Of a stretch of DNA of 64,000 nt, positions 16,148-24,906 are shown piece by piece. Numbering within the stretch: position 1 is the first letter of the stretch; every line of letters starts with the position of its first letter. Source of the stretch: Roseomonas sp. GTDB taxonomy: Bacteria; Pseudomonadota; Alphaproteobacteria; Acetobacterales; Acetobacteraceae. The position numbers were made by a program, and so were the translations under genes. The notes below the pieces were generated by a model that saw nothing but the letters and a program-made list of their open reading frames with translations, did not search any database and was not told the DNA's origin. The stretch covers positions 1 to 64,000 of the forward strand of contig JADCGF010000017.1 in assembly GCA_020249145.1 (NCBI GenBank), in the 5' to 3' direction.

Positions 16148-16714
16148 TTAGCCCTCAATGCGACTGGTAAAATGAAGGGAGCCGATGCGGCTATCAATTT
16201 TCTGCTTTAGGTCGGCATTTTGGGAAGCTTCACCTAAGAACATCTTTATTGCCGCGCGAAAATCATGGACCAGGAACGCAATGCTGATCAGGACAAGACC
16301 ATCTGCGTCTCTCTTTCTGTGACGTCCGGTATCAGTGTAGCCGAATATTCTTGGTGGCTTTTCCTTTCTATGGAGATCAGAGATACTGCCATAGGTATGC
16401 AGAAAGGCACACCGACCTGCGTAAACATCAAGTCCCTCATATTGATACTCTGATGCGATGTCCGCCTTGAGATACCGATCAACCCATGCGATGAAATCGG
16501 CGCGATCCTGTTTTTGTTGACCGATAGCACACGCGAGAAATGCCATGGTATCAATTCCAATATAGACCATGGCCAACGCCGCAGTCGTCGCGCCGGCATC
16601 CTTTGCCTTGTGAATTTCATTCATGATCTGAATGATCGGCGTGTATCCACCAGCGTCGTATTTCATTGCTTCATAATTCCTTAACGCTCCAATATACCAA
16701 AGAACGCCCTTCAT
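16148..16714 (-). CDS. Hypothetical protein carried between inverted IS fragments
   Basis: A 188-residue protein from the ATG at 16714; an in-frame TTG at 16774 would give 208 residues. It is mostly helical by composition, with a hydrophobic stretch TTAALAMVYIGIDTMAFLAC in the first half and a conserved-looking core LDVYAGRCAFLHTYGS near the middle, then GLVLISIAFLVHDFRAAIKM. No signal peptide or catalytic motif was recognised. Base composition is AT-rich compared with all neighbours, and it sits alone between inverted IS481 relics, which indicates horizontal acquisition. A defence or accessory function is possible but unproven. Confidence 0.6.
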   Translation of the reverse strand: MKGVLWYIGALRNYEAMKYDAGGYTPIIQIMNEIHKAKDAGATTAALAMVYIGIDTMAFLACAIGQQKQDRADFIAWVDRYLKADIASEYQYEGLDVYAGRCAFLHTYGSISDLHRKEKPPRIFGYTDTGRHRKRDADGLVLISIAFLVHDFRAAIKMFLGEASQNADLKQKIDSRIGSLHFTSRIEG

Positions 16715-16852
16715 TTCATGTTGCGCGTTTTTGGGGTGATCTGGAGAGCTAATACTCTCTGTTACTAGAACCAATTGAGGTGGGTATGTTTATCTTACAT
16801 CCCAGTTTTACAACTACGATATTCCCCTGACAGTGACGGCATTTGAAGCCGG

Positions 16853-17149
16853 AATCAGGCACCCTGGAGTTTGGCAGTTTTCGCCTGGCTGATCACCTCC
16901 GTGTTTGCGGGTTTTCGGCATGCCTTCGGTAAAGGCGCGGATGGGCGCACGCCCATTCATGCCGCGCCCCTGATAGGGTCGCCTGGTGTTGTCGTCCTGG
17001 AGTTAGTCATCGAGCACGGCCTGCATCTCCTCAATGCTCTCAAACCAGGTGCGCCGTCCCTCGACCCGGAAATGTTCGTCGAGCAGCGTGAGATGGAAGC
17101 GTTCAAGGATGCCGGTCGGGCTACCTTGTATTTCGTGTTTGAGGGTTGT
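16853..17149 (-). pseudogene. C-terminal fragment of an IS481-family transposase (right copy), with stop and frameshift
   Basis: On the minus strand the frame reads ...PTGILERFHLTLLDEHFRVE, GRRTWFESIEEMQAVLDD, an in-frame TAA where the left copy has a TAC, and then NTRRPYQGRGMNGRAPIRAF. An extra base relative to the left copy, shortly after MPKT, shifts the end out of frame. It keeps about 60 more residues upstream than the left copy, up to about 17149, where similarity ends. It forms the right arm of the inverted structure 15783-17011. Confidence 0.7.
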
Positions 17150-17309
17150 GTCGCAACGCCATCAAACCCGCTTCCACGCGGCCCGGCCACCGCGAACCGG
17201 GCGCGCAGACTCTTGCGGTCCGCGCCCGGTTCTGTCGGTGACCTCGGTCAGGTGACTGCCGTAAAAGGAAACATCGCCAACCGATAGGTGCCCCTTCAAC
17301 CCCCGGTTT

Positions 17310-17360
17310 CCAAAGGCCTCGGGCCTTTGGTGGGTGGGTTTCAGGGAGGGCAAAGCCCTC
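17310..17360. repeat. Two short perfect palindromes upstream of leuA
   Basis: CCAAAGGCC-TCG-GGCCTTTGG (17310-17330) and GAGGGC-AAA-GCCCTC (17346-17360) are tight hairpins in an otherwise gene-free stretch (17150-17436). They could be a terminator pair or copies of a dispersed palindromic repeat. The rest of the stretch is C-rich and shows nothing else. Confidence 0.5.
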
Positions 17361-17436
17361 TCTGATCTCGCACTCACCCAACCCTCCCCCAGCAAACCCC
17401 TTGCCTTCCCACCCCCTCCCCCCCTATTCTGGCCGC

Positions 17437-17538
17437 ATGCGTGAGGTTTCGCGTCGCTTCGGCCTGGATCATGGGGTTTCCACCCCCGCTGCCGCCTGCG
17501 CGCTACTTGGGCTTCGACTTATTCGCCCCTGGGCGTGA
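17437..17538 (+). CDS. Candidate leuA leader peptide
   Basis: A 33-codon frame starts at ATG 17437 and ends at TGA 17536. Near its end come CTA CTT GGG CTT CGA CTT ATT, four leucine codons and one isoleucine codon in seven, where a leucine-sensing ribosome would stall. A GC hairpin (17541-17560, GCCTGCCG/CGGCGGGC) follows 2 bases after the stop, and leuA starts 84 bases downstream. This layout fits ribosome-mediated attenuation, known for leuA in several alphaproteobacteria. There is no obvious U-run after the hairpin and no strong ribosome site, so the call is tentative. Confidence 0.5.
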   Translation: MREVSRRFGLDHGVSTPAAACALLGLRLIRPWA

Positions 17539-17540
17539 AG

Positions 17541-17560
17541 GCCTGCCGTGCGCGGCGGGC
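17541..17560 (+). promoter_or_regulatory. Possible attenuator hairpin in the leuA leader
   Basis: GCCTGCCG (17541-17548) pairs with CGGCGGGC (17553-17560) around TGCG, allowing one G-T pair. The upstream segment GCCGCCTGCGCGC within the leader peptide frame could compete for the right arm. It would act as attenuator or as translation-block stem. The downstream sequence has no run of T, so intrinsic termination is not certain. Confidence 0.35.
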
Positions 17561-17622
17561 ATCGTTCAGGGGAAGCCTTATTTGACCACGCAACCCATTG
17601 ATTGCCCAGGGAAAACCCTATC

Positions 17623-19203
17623 ATGGCCATAACGCACCCCTCTTTCGGCAAGCTGGCCGATAACCGCATCATCATGTTCGACACGACGCTCCGCGATGGT
17701 GAACAGTCCCCTGGTTTTTCCATGAATCTCCAGGAAAAGCTCCGCATGGCGGAAGCGCTGGCGGAATTGGGGATTGATGTGATGGAAGCGGGCTTCCCCA
17801 TTGCCTCGCCGGGGGATTTTGAAAGCGTGCTGTCCATTGCGCAGCGCTTTTCCAAGGACGGCCCGGTGGTTTGCGGCCTGTCGCGCACGGCGCCCGCGGA
17901 TATCCTGCGCGCGGCAGAAGCGGTGAAACCCGCCGCGCGTAAGCGCATCCATACCTTTGTCTCGACCAGCCCCTTGCATATGCGGGTCAAACTGCGGCTT
18001 GAACCGGAACAGGTGCTGGATTTGGTGACCAGCAGTGTGGGTCTCGCCCGCCAGCACACGGATGATGTGGAATGGTCGGCGGAAGATGGCACGCGGACAG
18101 ACCCGGATTTCCTCTGCCGTTGTGTGGAAGCCGCCATCAAAGCGGGTGCGACCACCATCAATATCCCGGATACGGTTGGTTACGCCCTGCCGGAAGACAT
18201 GACCCGCATTTTCACCATGGTGCGTGAACGGGTGCCCGGGGCGGATCAGGTGATCTTGTCGGCCCACAATCACAATGACCTTGGCCTGGCGGTGGCCAAT
18301 ACGCTGGCGGCCATCAGGGCCGGGGTGCGCCAGATTGAAGCCACCATCAATGGCATTGGTGAGCGCGCCGGCAATGCCTCGATCGAAGAAGTGGTGATGG
18401 CGCTGCGCACTCGGGCGGATGCGATCCCGGTTTCGAATGGCATTGTCACGCAGAATATCCTGAAGACCAGCCGCTTGCTGGCGACGATTACGGGCTTTGA
18501 CGTGCAGCCCAATAAGGCGATTGTGGGCCGCAATGCCTTCGCCCATGAAAGCGGCATCCATCAGGATGGCGTGCTGAAGGACAAATCCACTTATGAAATC
18601 ATGACGCCGGAGAGTGTGGGCTGGTCCACCTCCTCACTCGTCATGGGCAAGCATTCGGGCCGCGCAGCCTTCCGCGATAAGCTGAAGGCCATGGGCTATG
18701 AGATTGGTGACAATCAGTTGAACGACGCTTTCCGCCGCTTCAAGGACCTCGCGGACCGCAAGAAGGTGGTCTATGATGAGGATATTGTGGCGCTGGTGGA
18801 TGATGAGGTGGTCCGCCAGAATGATCGGCTGAAGCTGGTGGCGCTGACCGTCGCGACGGGCATGAATACCCGCCCCACCGCCTCCATCGCCTTGGAAGTG
18901 GATGGCGAAAGGCGTGAAGGGGTGGCCGCCGGGGATGGTGCGGTGGATGCCACCTTTAATGCGCTTAGGCAGGCCTTCCCGCATGAGGTGAATTTGAAGC
19001 TCTATGCCGTGCAATCGGTCACGGGGGGCACGGATGCCCAGGCGCGCGTGACGGTGCGGCTGGAAGAAGCCGGCAAGCTCGTGGATGGCCAGGGGGCGGA
19101 TACGGATACCATTGTCGCTTCCGCCCGCGCCTATGTCCATGCGCTGAACAAGCTTCTGGTCAAGCGCGAACGTACCGAGCCGCCGGCGGTGCTGCGTGCC
19201 TGA
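17623..19203 (+). CDS. leuA: 2-Isopropylmalate synthase
   Basis: The 526-residue enzyme makes the first committed step of leucine synthesis, condensing acetyl-CoA with 2-oxoisovalerate. The TIM-barrel domain opens with IMFDTTLRDGEQSPGFSMN (metal-binding Asp and the DTTLRDGEQ signature), contains the metal pair in LSAHNHNDLGLAVANT, and has GNASIEEVVMAL. The C-terminal LeuA dimer/regulatory domain (about residues 380-520) should bind leucine for feedback control. The ATG at 17623 is preceded by CAGGGAAA; an in-frame TTG at 17602 is less likely. A leader peptide candidate lies upstream. The gene stands alone, followed by hairpins and then mreB. Confidence 0.95.
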   Translation: MAITHPSFGKLADNRIIMFDTTLRDGEQSPGFSMNLQEKLRMAEALAELGIDVMEAGFPIASPGDFESVLSIAQRFSKDGPVVCGLSRTAPADILRAAEAVKPAARKRIHTFVSTSPLHMRVKLRLEPEQVLDLVTSSVGLARQHTDDVEWSAEDGTRTDPDFLCRCVEAAIKAGATTINIPDTVGYALPEDMTRIFTMVRERVPGADQVILSAHNHNDLGLAVANTLAAIRAGVRQIEATINGIGERAGNASIEEVVMALRTRADAIPVSNGIVTQNILKTSRLLATITGFDVQPNKAIVGRNAFAHESGIHQDGVLKDKSTYEIMTPESVGWSTSSLVMGKHSGRAAFRDKLKAMGYEIGDNQLNDAFRRFKDLADRKKVVYDEDIVALVDDEVVRQNDRLKLVALTVATGMNTRPTASIALEVDGERREGVAAGDGAVDATFNALRQAFPHEVNLKLYAVQSVTGGTDAQARVTVRLEEAGKLVDGQGADTDTIVASARAYVHALNKLLVKRERTEPPAVLRA

Positions 19204-20394
<1,191 letters not shown>

Positions 20395-20420
20395 GGCGGG
20401 GAGGAAGGGGTTAGCCCAGC

Positions 20421-21287
20421 ATGATCAGGCTCAGTATCCCTCTACGGCAGGCATTGGCGCGGCTTTCGCTGCCGATCATGATTGCCGTGGCCTTCGGGGT
20501 GATGCTGTTGGGCAAGGCGGATACGCTGCTGGTGGAACGGCTGCGCATTACGCTTTCTGATACGCTGGCGCCGATTTATGGCGCGATTTCCCAGCCGGTG
20601 AACGCGGTTGACGAAGCGATTGAGGAAATCCGAAGCCTCGCGACACTCCGCAGTGACAATGCCCGGCTGCGTGAGGAGAATGAGCGTCTGCGCCGCTGGC
20701 ATGCGACGGCCCTTGGGCTTGAGGCAGAGAATACGCTGCTGCGCCGCCAACTTGGCTTCATGCCGGAAGGCGCGCCCAATTTCCACGCCGCCCGCGTGGT
20801 GGCCGATGGCGGCGGCACCTATGCCCGCGCGGTGCTGCTTGCCACCCCGCCGCAGCACGGCATCCGCAAGGGCCAGGTAGCGCTGGACGAACGCGGCTTT
20901 GTCGGGCGTGTCACGGAAGTGGGATCGCGTTCTGCCCGCGTGCTGCTGGCAACCGATATGAACAGCCGCGTGCCGGTCACGCTGGAAGGCAGCCGCGCGC
21001 GCGCGGTGATGGCCGGCACCAATGGTGCGCGCCCGCGCCTTGCGCATTGGCCGGAAGGCGTCATCCCGCAGGAAGGCGAACGCGTGGTGACCAGCGCGCA
21101 GGCCAATGCCTTCCCAGCCGGCCTGCCGGTCGGCATGGTGCGGCGCAACGCGCAAGGGTCGCTGGAGGTTGAGCTTTTCGCCCGGCTCGATAATCTTGAA
21201 ATGGTGCGGCTTTTCGATTTTGGTCTTTCGGGCATTCTGCCGCCGGAGGCGGTGGCGCGCCCGGAAACGCGCCCGGCGCGGCGTTGA
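20421..21287 (+). CDS. mreC: Rod-shape-determining protein MreC
   Basis: The 288-residue bitopic protein has an N-terminal membrane segment (LPIMIAVAFGVMLLGKA, about residues 17-33), a coiled coil at about 60-110 (IEEIRSLATLRSDNARLREE and following) and the periplasmic beta-barrel MreC domain with VALDERGFVGRVTEVG and VLLATDMNSRVPVTLEGS. It bridges cytoplasmic MreB with MreD, RodA and PBP2 during elongation. It starts 26 bp after mreB. Confidence 0.95.
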   Translation: MIRLSIPLRQALARLSLPIMIAVAFGVMLLGKADTLLVERLRITLSDTLAPIYGAISQPVNAVDEAIEEIRSLATLRSDNARLREENERLRRWHATALGLEAENTLLRRQLGFMPEGAPNFHAARVVADGGGTYARAVLLATPPQHGIRKGQVALDERGFVGRVTEVGSRSARVLLATDMNSRVPVTLEGSRARAVMAGTNGARPRLAHWPEGVIPQEGERVVTSAQANAFPAGLPVGMVRRNAQGSLEVELFARLDNLEMVRLFDFGLSGILPPEAVARPETRPARR

Positions 21288-21296
21288 ACCCCGACC

Positions 21297-21860
21297 ATGA
21301 GCCTTGCACCAAAACTCCGTGCGCCGCCGCCTGGGCGCCCGGAACCGCCGCAGGATTTGGGGCGGCGGCTTGAAGCGCTGCTGCGTTTGGCTTTTCCGCT
21401 GGTGTCCACCGCGCTGGTGCTGATCCTCTCGGCCACGCCCACCGGCCTGCCGGCGCTTGCTTTCGCGCTATCCATGCCGGCGATTGCTTTCTGGACGGTG
21501 TTTCGCCCCGCCGGCATGGCGCCGCCGATGGTCTTTGTGCTGGGGCTTTTGCTGGATTTGCTGACCATGGCGCCGCTTGGTGTGCATATCATTGCCCTGC
21601 TGGCCCTGCATGGCGCGGCGATGCGGTTGCGCTTTTGGTTGGCGCGGCAGGGCTTTGTTCTGGTGTGGCTGTGCTTTTGTGTGGGCGCCCTGGGGGCTAC
21701 GCTGCTGGCCTGGGGTTTCACCGCACTTTTATTGCTGACGCTGCCGTCCTGGCAGCCGATTTTCCATACCTTGCTGCTGACGGTAGGGCTTTATCCGCCC
21801 ATCGCCATTTTGTTGTCGCGCGCGCATGAAGCGATGCGGCGGGCGGAAAATCTGCCATGA
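21297..21860 (+). CDS. mreD: Rod-shape-determining protein MreD
   Basis: A 187-residue integral membrane protein with about five hydrophobic segments, including LVSTALVLILSATPTGLPAL, FVLGLLLDLLTMAPLGVHII and WLCFCVGALGATLLAWGF. The DLLTMAPLG pattern is typical of MreD. It lies between mreC and the PBP2 gene and overlaps the latter (ATGA). Confidence 0.9.
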   Translation: MSLAPKLRAPPPGRPEPPQDLGRRLEALLRLAFPLVSTALVLILSATPTGLPALAFALSMPAIAFWTVFRPAGMAPPMVFVLGLLLDLLTMAPLGVHIIALLALHGAAMRLRFWLARQGFVLVWLCFCVGALGATLLAWGFTALLLLTLPSWQPIFHTLLLTVGLYPPIAILLSRAHEAMRRAENLP

Positions 21861-23764
21861 AGCTCTGGCACGGGCGGCGCGCTTCAGGCTTTGGCGCGAA
21901 TACCAATATCAAGCGGGAAGAAGAACGCCGGCGGACGATTTTCACGCGCCGCGCTGCCTTTCTTGGTGCGGTGCAATTGGGGGCGTTCGGCTTTCTTGGG
22001 CAGCGGCTTTATCGGTTGCAGATTGAAGAAGGCCGGCGCTACGCGACACTCGCTGAAGAAAACCGTGTCAGCGCCAGGCTTTTCGCGCCGCCGCGTGGGC
22101 GTATCCTGGATCGGCGCGGCGATGTGGTGGCCGGCAATCGGCTGAATTGGCGGGCGCTGCTGGTTGCGGAACAAACCGCCGATGTGACTGCGACGATCGA
22201 AACCTTCTCCCGCATCGTGCCCTTGCAGGATCATGAAAAGGCGCGGATCGAACGCGATATCCGCCGCAATCGCCGCTTCGTGCCCGTGATCCTGCGCGAA
22301 TTCCTGAGCTGGGAGGAAATGGCGGCAATTGAGGTGAATGCGCCCGACCTGCCCGGCGTTTCGGTGGATATGGGCACCACGCGCATCTATCCGGAAACCG
22401 AACATCTGGCGCATGTGCTTGGCTATGTCGGCACGCCAACCGAACAGGAAGCGGGCGATGAGGGCATGGTCAACCTGCCCGGCATGCGCGTGGGCCGCGC
22501 GGGGTTGGAGCGTTTCCATGACCGCGTTTTGCGCGGGCGCGCGGGTGCGGTGCAAGTTGAAGTGAATGCCGTTGGCCGCGTGATCCGCGAATTGGATCGG
22601 CGCGAGGGTATTCCCGGGCAGGATGTGCAGATCTCCGTGGATACAGGGCTGCAAAAGGCCATTCGCAACAGGATTGAAGAAGGCACCACGGCAGTATTGC
22701 TGGATGCGCGCAATGGGGAAGTGCTCGCCATGGCGACCAAGCCTTCCTTTGATCCCAATATCTTCAATTCCGGTGTCAGCGCCGCGCAATGGCGGCAATG
22801 GACCGCATCGCGTTCCACGCCGCTGATCAATCGGGCGACCAATGGGCTTTACGCGCCGGGGTCCACCTTCAAGATGGTGGTGGCGCTGGCAGCTTTGGAA
22901 GCCAAGGTCTGTCGGCCCGGCGATATTGTGCATTGCCCAGGGCATTTCGATTTCGGCGATACGCGCTTCCATTGCCACAAGCAAAGCGGCCATGGCGGGA
23001 TGAATATGCGCACCGCCATTTCGCTCAGCTGCGATGTCTATTTCTACGAAATGGCGCGCCGGACAGGGATGGATCGTATCGCCGCCATGTCGCATCGTTT
23101 CGGGCTTGGCGTTGATCTGGACATTGAATTGCCCGGCGCGCGGCGCGGGCTGGTGCCAACACGCGGCTGGCGGCAAGCCCAAGGCCACCCTTGGAATATT
23201 GGCGATACCATTGTGCATGGCATTGGCCAGGGTTTTTATCAGCTGACCCCGCTTTCCCTTGCCGTGATGACCGCACGGCTCGCGACCGGGCGCGCCGTGC
23301 AGCCGCATCTGACACGCGCCATTGCCGGCCAGCCGGTGCGCGGCGGCAGAGCAGAGGATTGGCCATCACTCGGCATACCCGAGGCTGATTTGCGCGTCAT
23401 GCGTGAAGCCATGTGGGCGGTGGTGAATGGTGGCGGCACGGCGGGGGCCGCGCGCCTCCCGGGTCAATTCGGTGTCATGGCTGGCAAGACCGGCACCACG
23501 CAGGTGCGCCGCGTCTCCCGCGAGCAGCGCGAAAGGGGCTTCAATGTCGCGACCCTGCCGCGCGAATGGCGCCCGCATGCGCTGTTCGTCGCCTATGCGC
23601 CCTATGAAAATCCGGTCTTCGCGCTTTCGGTGATTGTGGAACACGGCACCAGCGGTTCCGGTGCTGCCGCACCCTTGGCGCGCGATATTCTGGTGGAAGC
23701 CTTCCAGCGCCTGCCCGTCAATCCCACGCCGCGCGACCCGCGCGTGGCGGAGCTTGGCCGGTGA
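21857..23764 (+). CDS. mrdA: Penicillin-binding protein 2, elongation transpeptidase
   Basis: The 635-residue class B PBP cross-links peptidoglycan during lateral growth. It has a short cytoplasmic tail, a membrane anchor near residues 33-50, a pedestal domain (about 60-240) and a transpeptidase domain with catalytic STFK (Ser336), SCD (391-393, the SxN-type motif) and KTGT (544-547). HCHKQSGHGG near 372-381 provides a His/Cys-rich loop. It overlaps mreD at its start and rodA at its end (GTGA), and together with RodA forms the elongasome synthase pair. Confidence 0.96.
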   Translation: MKLWHGRRASGFGANTNIKREEERRRTIFTRRAAFLGAVQLGAFGFLGQRLYRLQIEEGRRYATLAEENRVSARLFAPPRGRILDRRGDVVAGNRLNWRALLVAEQTADVTATIETFSRIVPLQDHEKARIERDIRRNRRFVPVILREFLSWEEMAAIEVNAPDLPGVSVDMGTTRIYPETEHLAHVLGYVGTPTEQEAGDEGMVNLPGMRVGRAGLERFHDRVLRGRAGAVQVEVNAVGRVIRELDRREGIPGQDVQISVDTGLQKAIRNRIEEGTTAVLLDARNGEVLAMATKPSFDPNIFNSGVSAAQWRQWTASRSTPLINRATNGLYAPGSTFKMVVALAALEAKVCRPGDIVHCPGHFDFGDTRFHCHKQSGHGGMNMRTAISLSCDVYFYEMARRTGMDRIAAMSHRFGLGVDLDIELPGARRGLVPTRGWRQAQGHPWNIGDTIVHGIGQGFYQLTPLSLAVMTARLATGRAVQPHLTRAIAGQPVRGGRAEDWPSLGIPEADLRVMREAMWAVVNGGGTAGAARLPGQFGVMAGKTGTTQVRRVSREQRERGFNVATLPREWRPHALFVAYAPYENPVFALSVIVEHGTSGSGAAAPLARDILVEAFQRLPVNPTPRDPRVAELGR

Positions 23765-24906
23765 TTTTTGAACGCCGCCTGCTGACCGAAAGCCGCGGCG
23801 CTGGCCTGGTTTCCAAGCTTTGGCGCGTGCCCTGGCTTTTCGTGCTGCTGCTGGGCGGTATTGCGGCCATTGGCTATGTGGCGCTTTGGATAGCGGGCAG
23901 CGGTAATCCTGATGCCTATGCGCAGAAACACGCGCTGCGCTTTGGGTTTTGCCTAGTGATCATGCTGAGCATCGCCTTCATTGATATCAGGATCATCCTG
24001 CGCTTCGCCTGGGCGGGCTATGCCCTGGCCTTCGCGCTGCTGGTGCTGGTGCTGTTTCATGGCAATGTCGGCAAGGGCGCGCAGCGCTGGCTTGATATCG
24101 GGCCGGTACAATTGCAGCCATCAGAACTCATGAAAATCATGCTGGCGCTTGGCTTGGCCGCCTGGTTCCATCGCGCATCCTGGGAACGCATGGGCAATCC
24201 GCTTTTCCTGATCCCACCGGCGCTGATGGTGCTGGTGCCGGTTGGTTTGATCCTGAAGCAACCCAATCTGGGCACTGCGCTGATCACCGCCATGATTGGC
24301 GCTGCGGTGTTTTGGGCGGCCGGCATGCGCTGGTGGAAATTCGCGCTGATCGCGGGCGCCGCCGCCATTGCCGCGCCCATCGCCTATGATCATTTGCGCG
24401 ATTATCAGCGCGCGCGCATCACCACCTTTCTTGATCCGGAAAGCGATCCCCTCGGCGCGGGCTACAACATCATCCAATCCAAGATCGCGCTTGGCTCAGG
24501 CGGCATGTCGGGCAAGGGCTTCCTGCAAGGCACGCAGGGGCATTTGAATTTCCTGCCGGAAAAGCAGACTGATTTCATCTTCACCCTGATCGCCGAGGAA
24601 TTCGGCTTCATCGGCGCCATGGTGACGCTGTTCATGCTGCTGTCGGTTATTGTGTTTTGCTACATTGTTGCCTTCCGGTCGCGCCATCAATTCGGTCGGC
24701 TGCTCGCAATTGGGCTTGGCACCAATTTCTTTCTGTATGTGTTTGTGAATGTCGCCATGGTCACCGGCGCCATTCCGGTGGGCGGCGTGCCGCTGCCGCT
24801 GATCAGCCATGGCGGTTCGGCCATGCTGACCGTGATGATCGGCTTCGGCCTGCTGCTTTCGGCCTATGTCCATCGAGACGCCGAATTGGGGCCCATGCGT
24901 GAATAG
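23761..24906 (+). CDS. rodA: Peptidoglycan glycosyltransferase RodA
   Basis: A 381-residue SEDS-family polytopic membrane enzyme that polymerises lipid II in partnership with PBP2. About ten transmembrane segments are visible. Family signatures include DIGPVQLQPSELMKIMLALG near 115, LKQPNLGTALITAMIG near 165, LPEKQTDFIFTLIAEEFGFI near 262 and GGVPLPLISHGGSAML near 342. The start is GTG within the mrdA stop. The downstream ATPase gene overlaps its end by 8 bases, so readthrough is likely. Confidence 0.95.
   Translation: MIFERRLLTESRGAGLVSKLWRVPWLFVLLLGGIAAIGYVALWIAGSGNPDAYAQKHALRFGFCLVIMLSIAFIDIRIILRFAWAGYALAFALLVLVLFHGNVGKGAQRWLDIGPVQLQPSELMKIMLALGLAAWFHRASWERMGNPLFLIPPALMVLVPVGLILKQPNLGTALITAMIGAAVFWAAGMRWWKFALIAGAAAIAAPIAYDHLRDYQRARITTFLDPESDPLGAGYNIIQSKIALGSGGMSGKGFLQGTQGHLNFLPEKQTDFIFTLIAEEFGFIGAMVTLFMLLSVIVFCYIVAFRSRHQFGRLLAIGLGTNFFLYVFVNVAMVTGAIPVGGVPLPLISHGGSAMLTVMIGFGLLLSAYVHRDAELGPMRE

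Larger units (their letters stand above)
15783..17011. mobile_element. Composite-like element: inverted IS481 fragments around an orphan gene
   Basis: Two arms of about 200 bp, 15783-15981 and 16812-17011, are inverted copies of one IS481 3' end. The 830 bp between them (15982-16811) is clearly AT-richer than its surroundings and holds one gene on the minus strand. Both arms end on the inner side with the same 21 bases, starting TGTCAGGGGAATATCG at 15961 and inverted from 16832, so the inner unit 15961-16832 has terminal inverted repeats. Either a decayed composite transposon or a small element framed by those repeats would explain this. The transposase fragments are dead, so movement would need help in trans. 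Confidence 0.6.

Noticed and set aside
16871..17287. Plus-strand frame of 138 codons over the right IS arm
   Set aside because: It is antisense to the recognisable IS481 transposase fragment.
17310..17360. CRISPR-like repeat array
   Set aside because: There are only two unrelated palindromes, no repeated spacer-repeat units and no cas genes.
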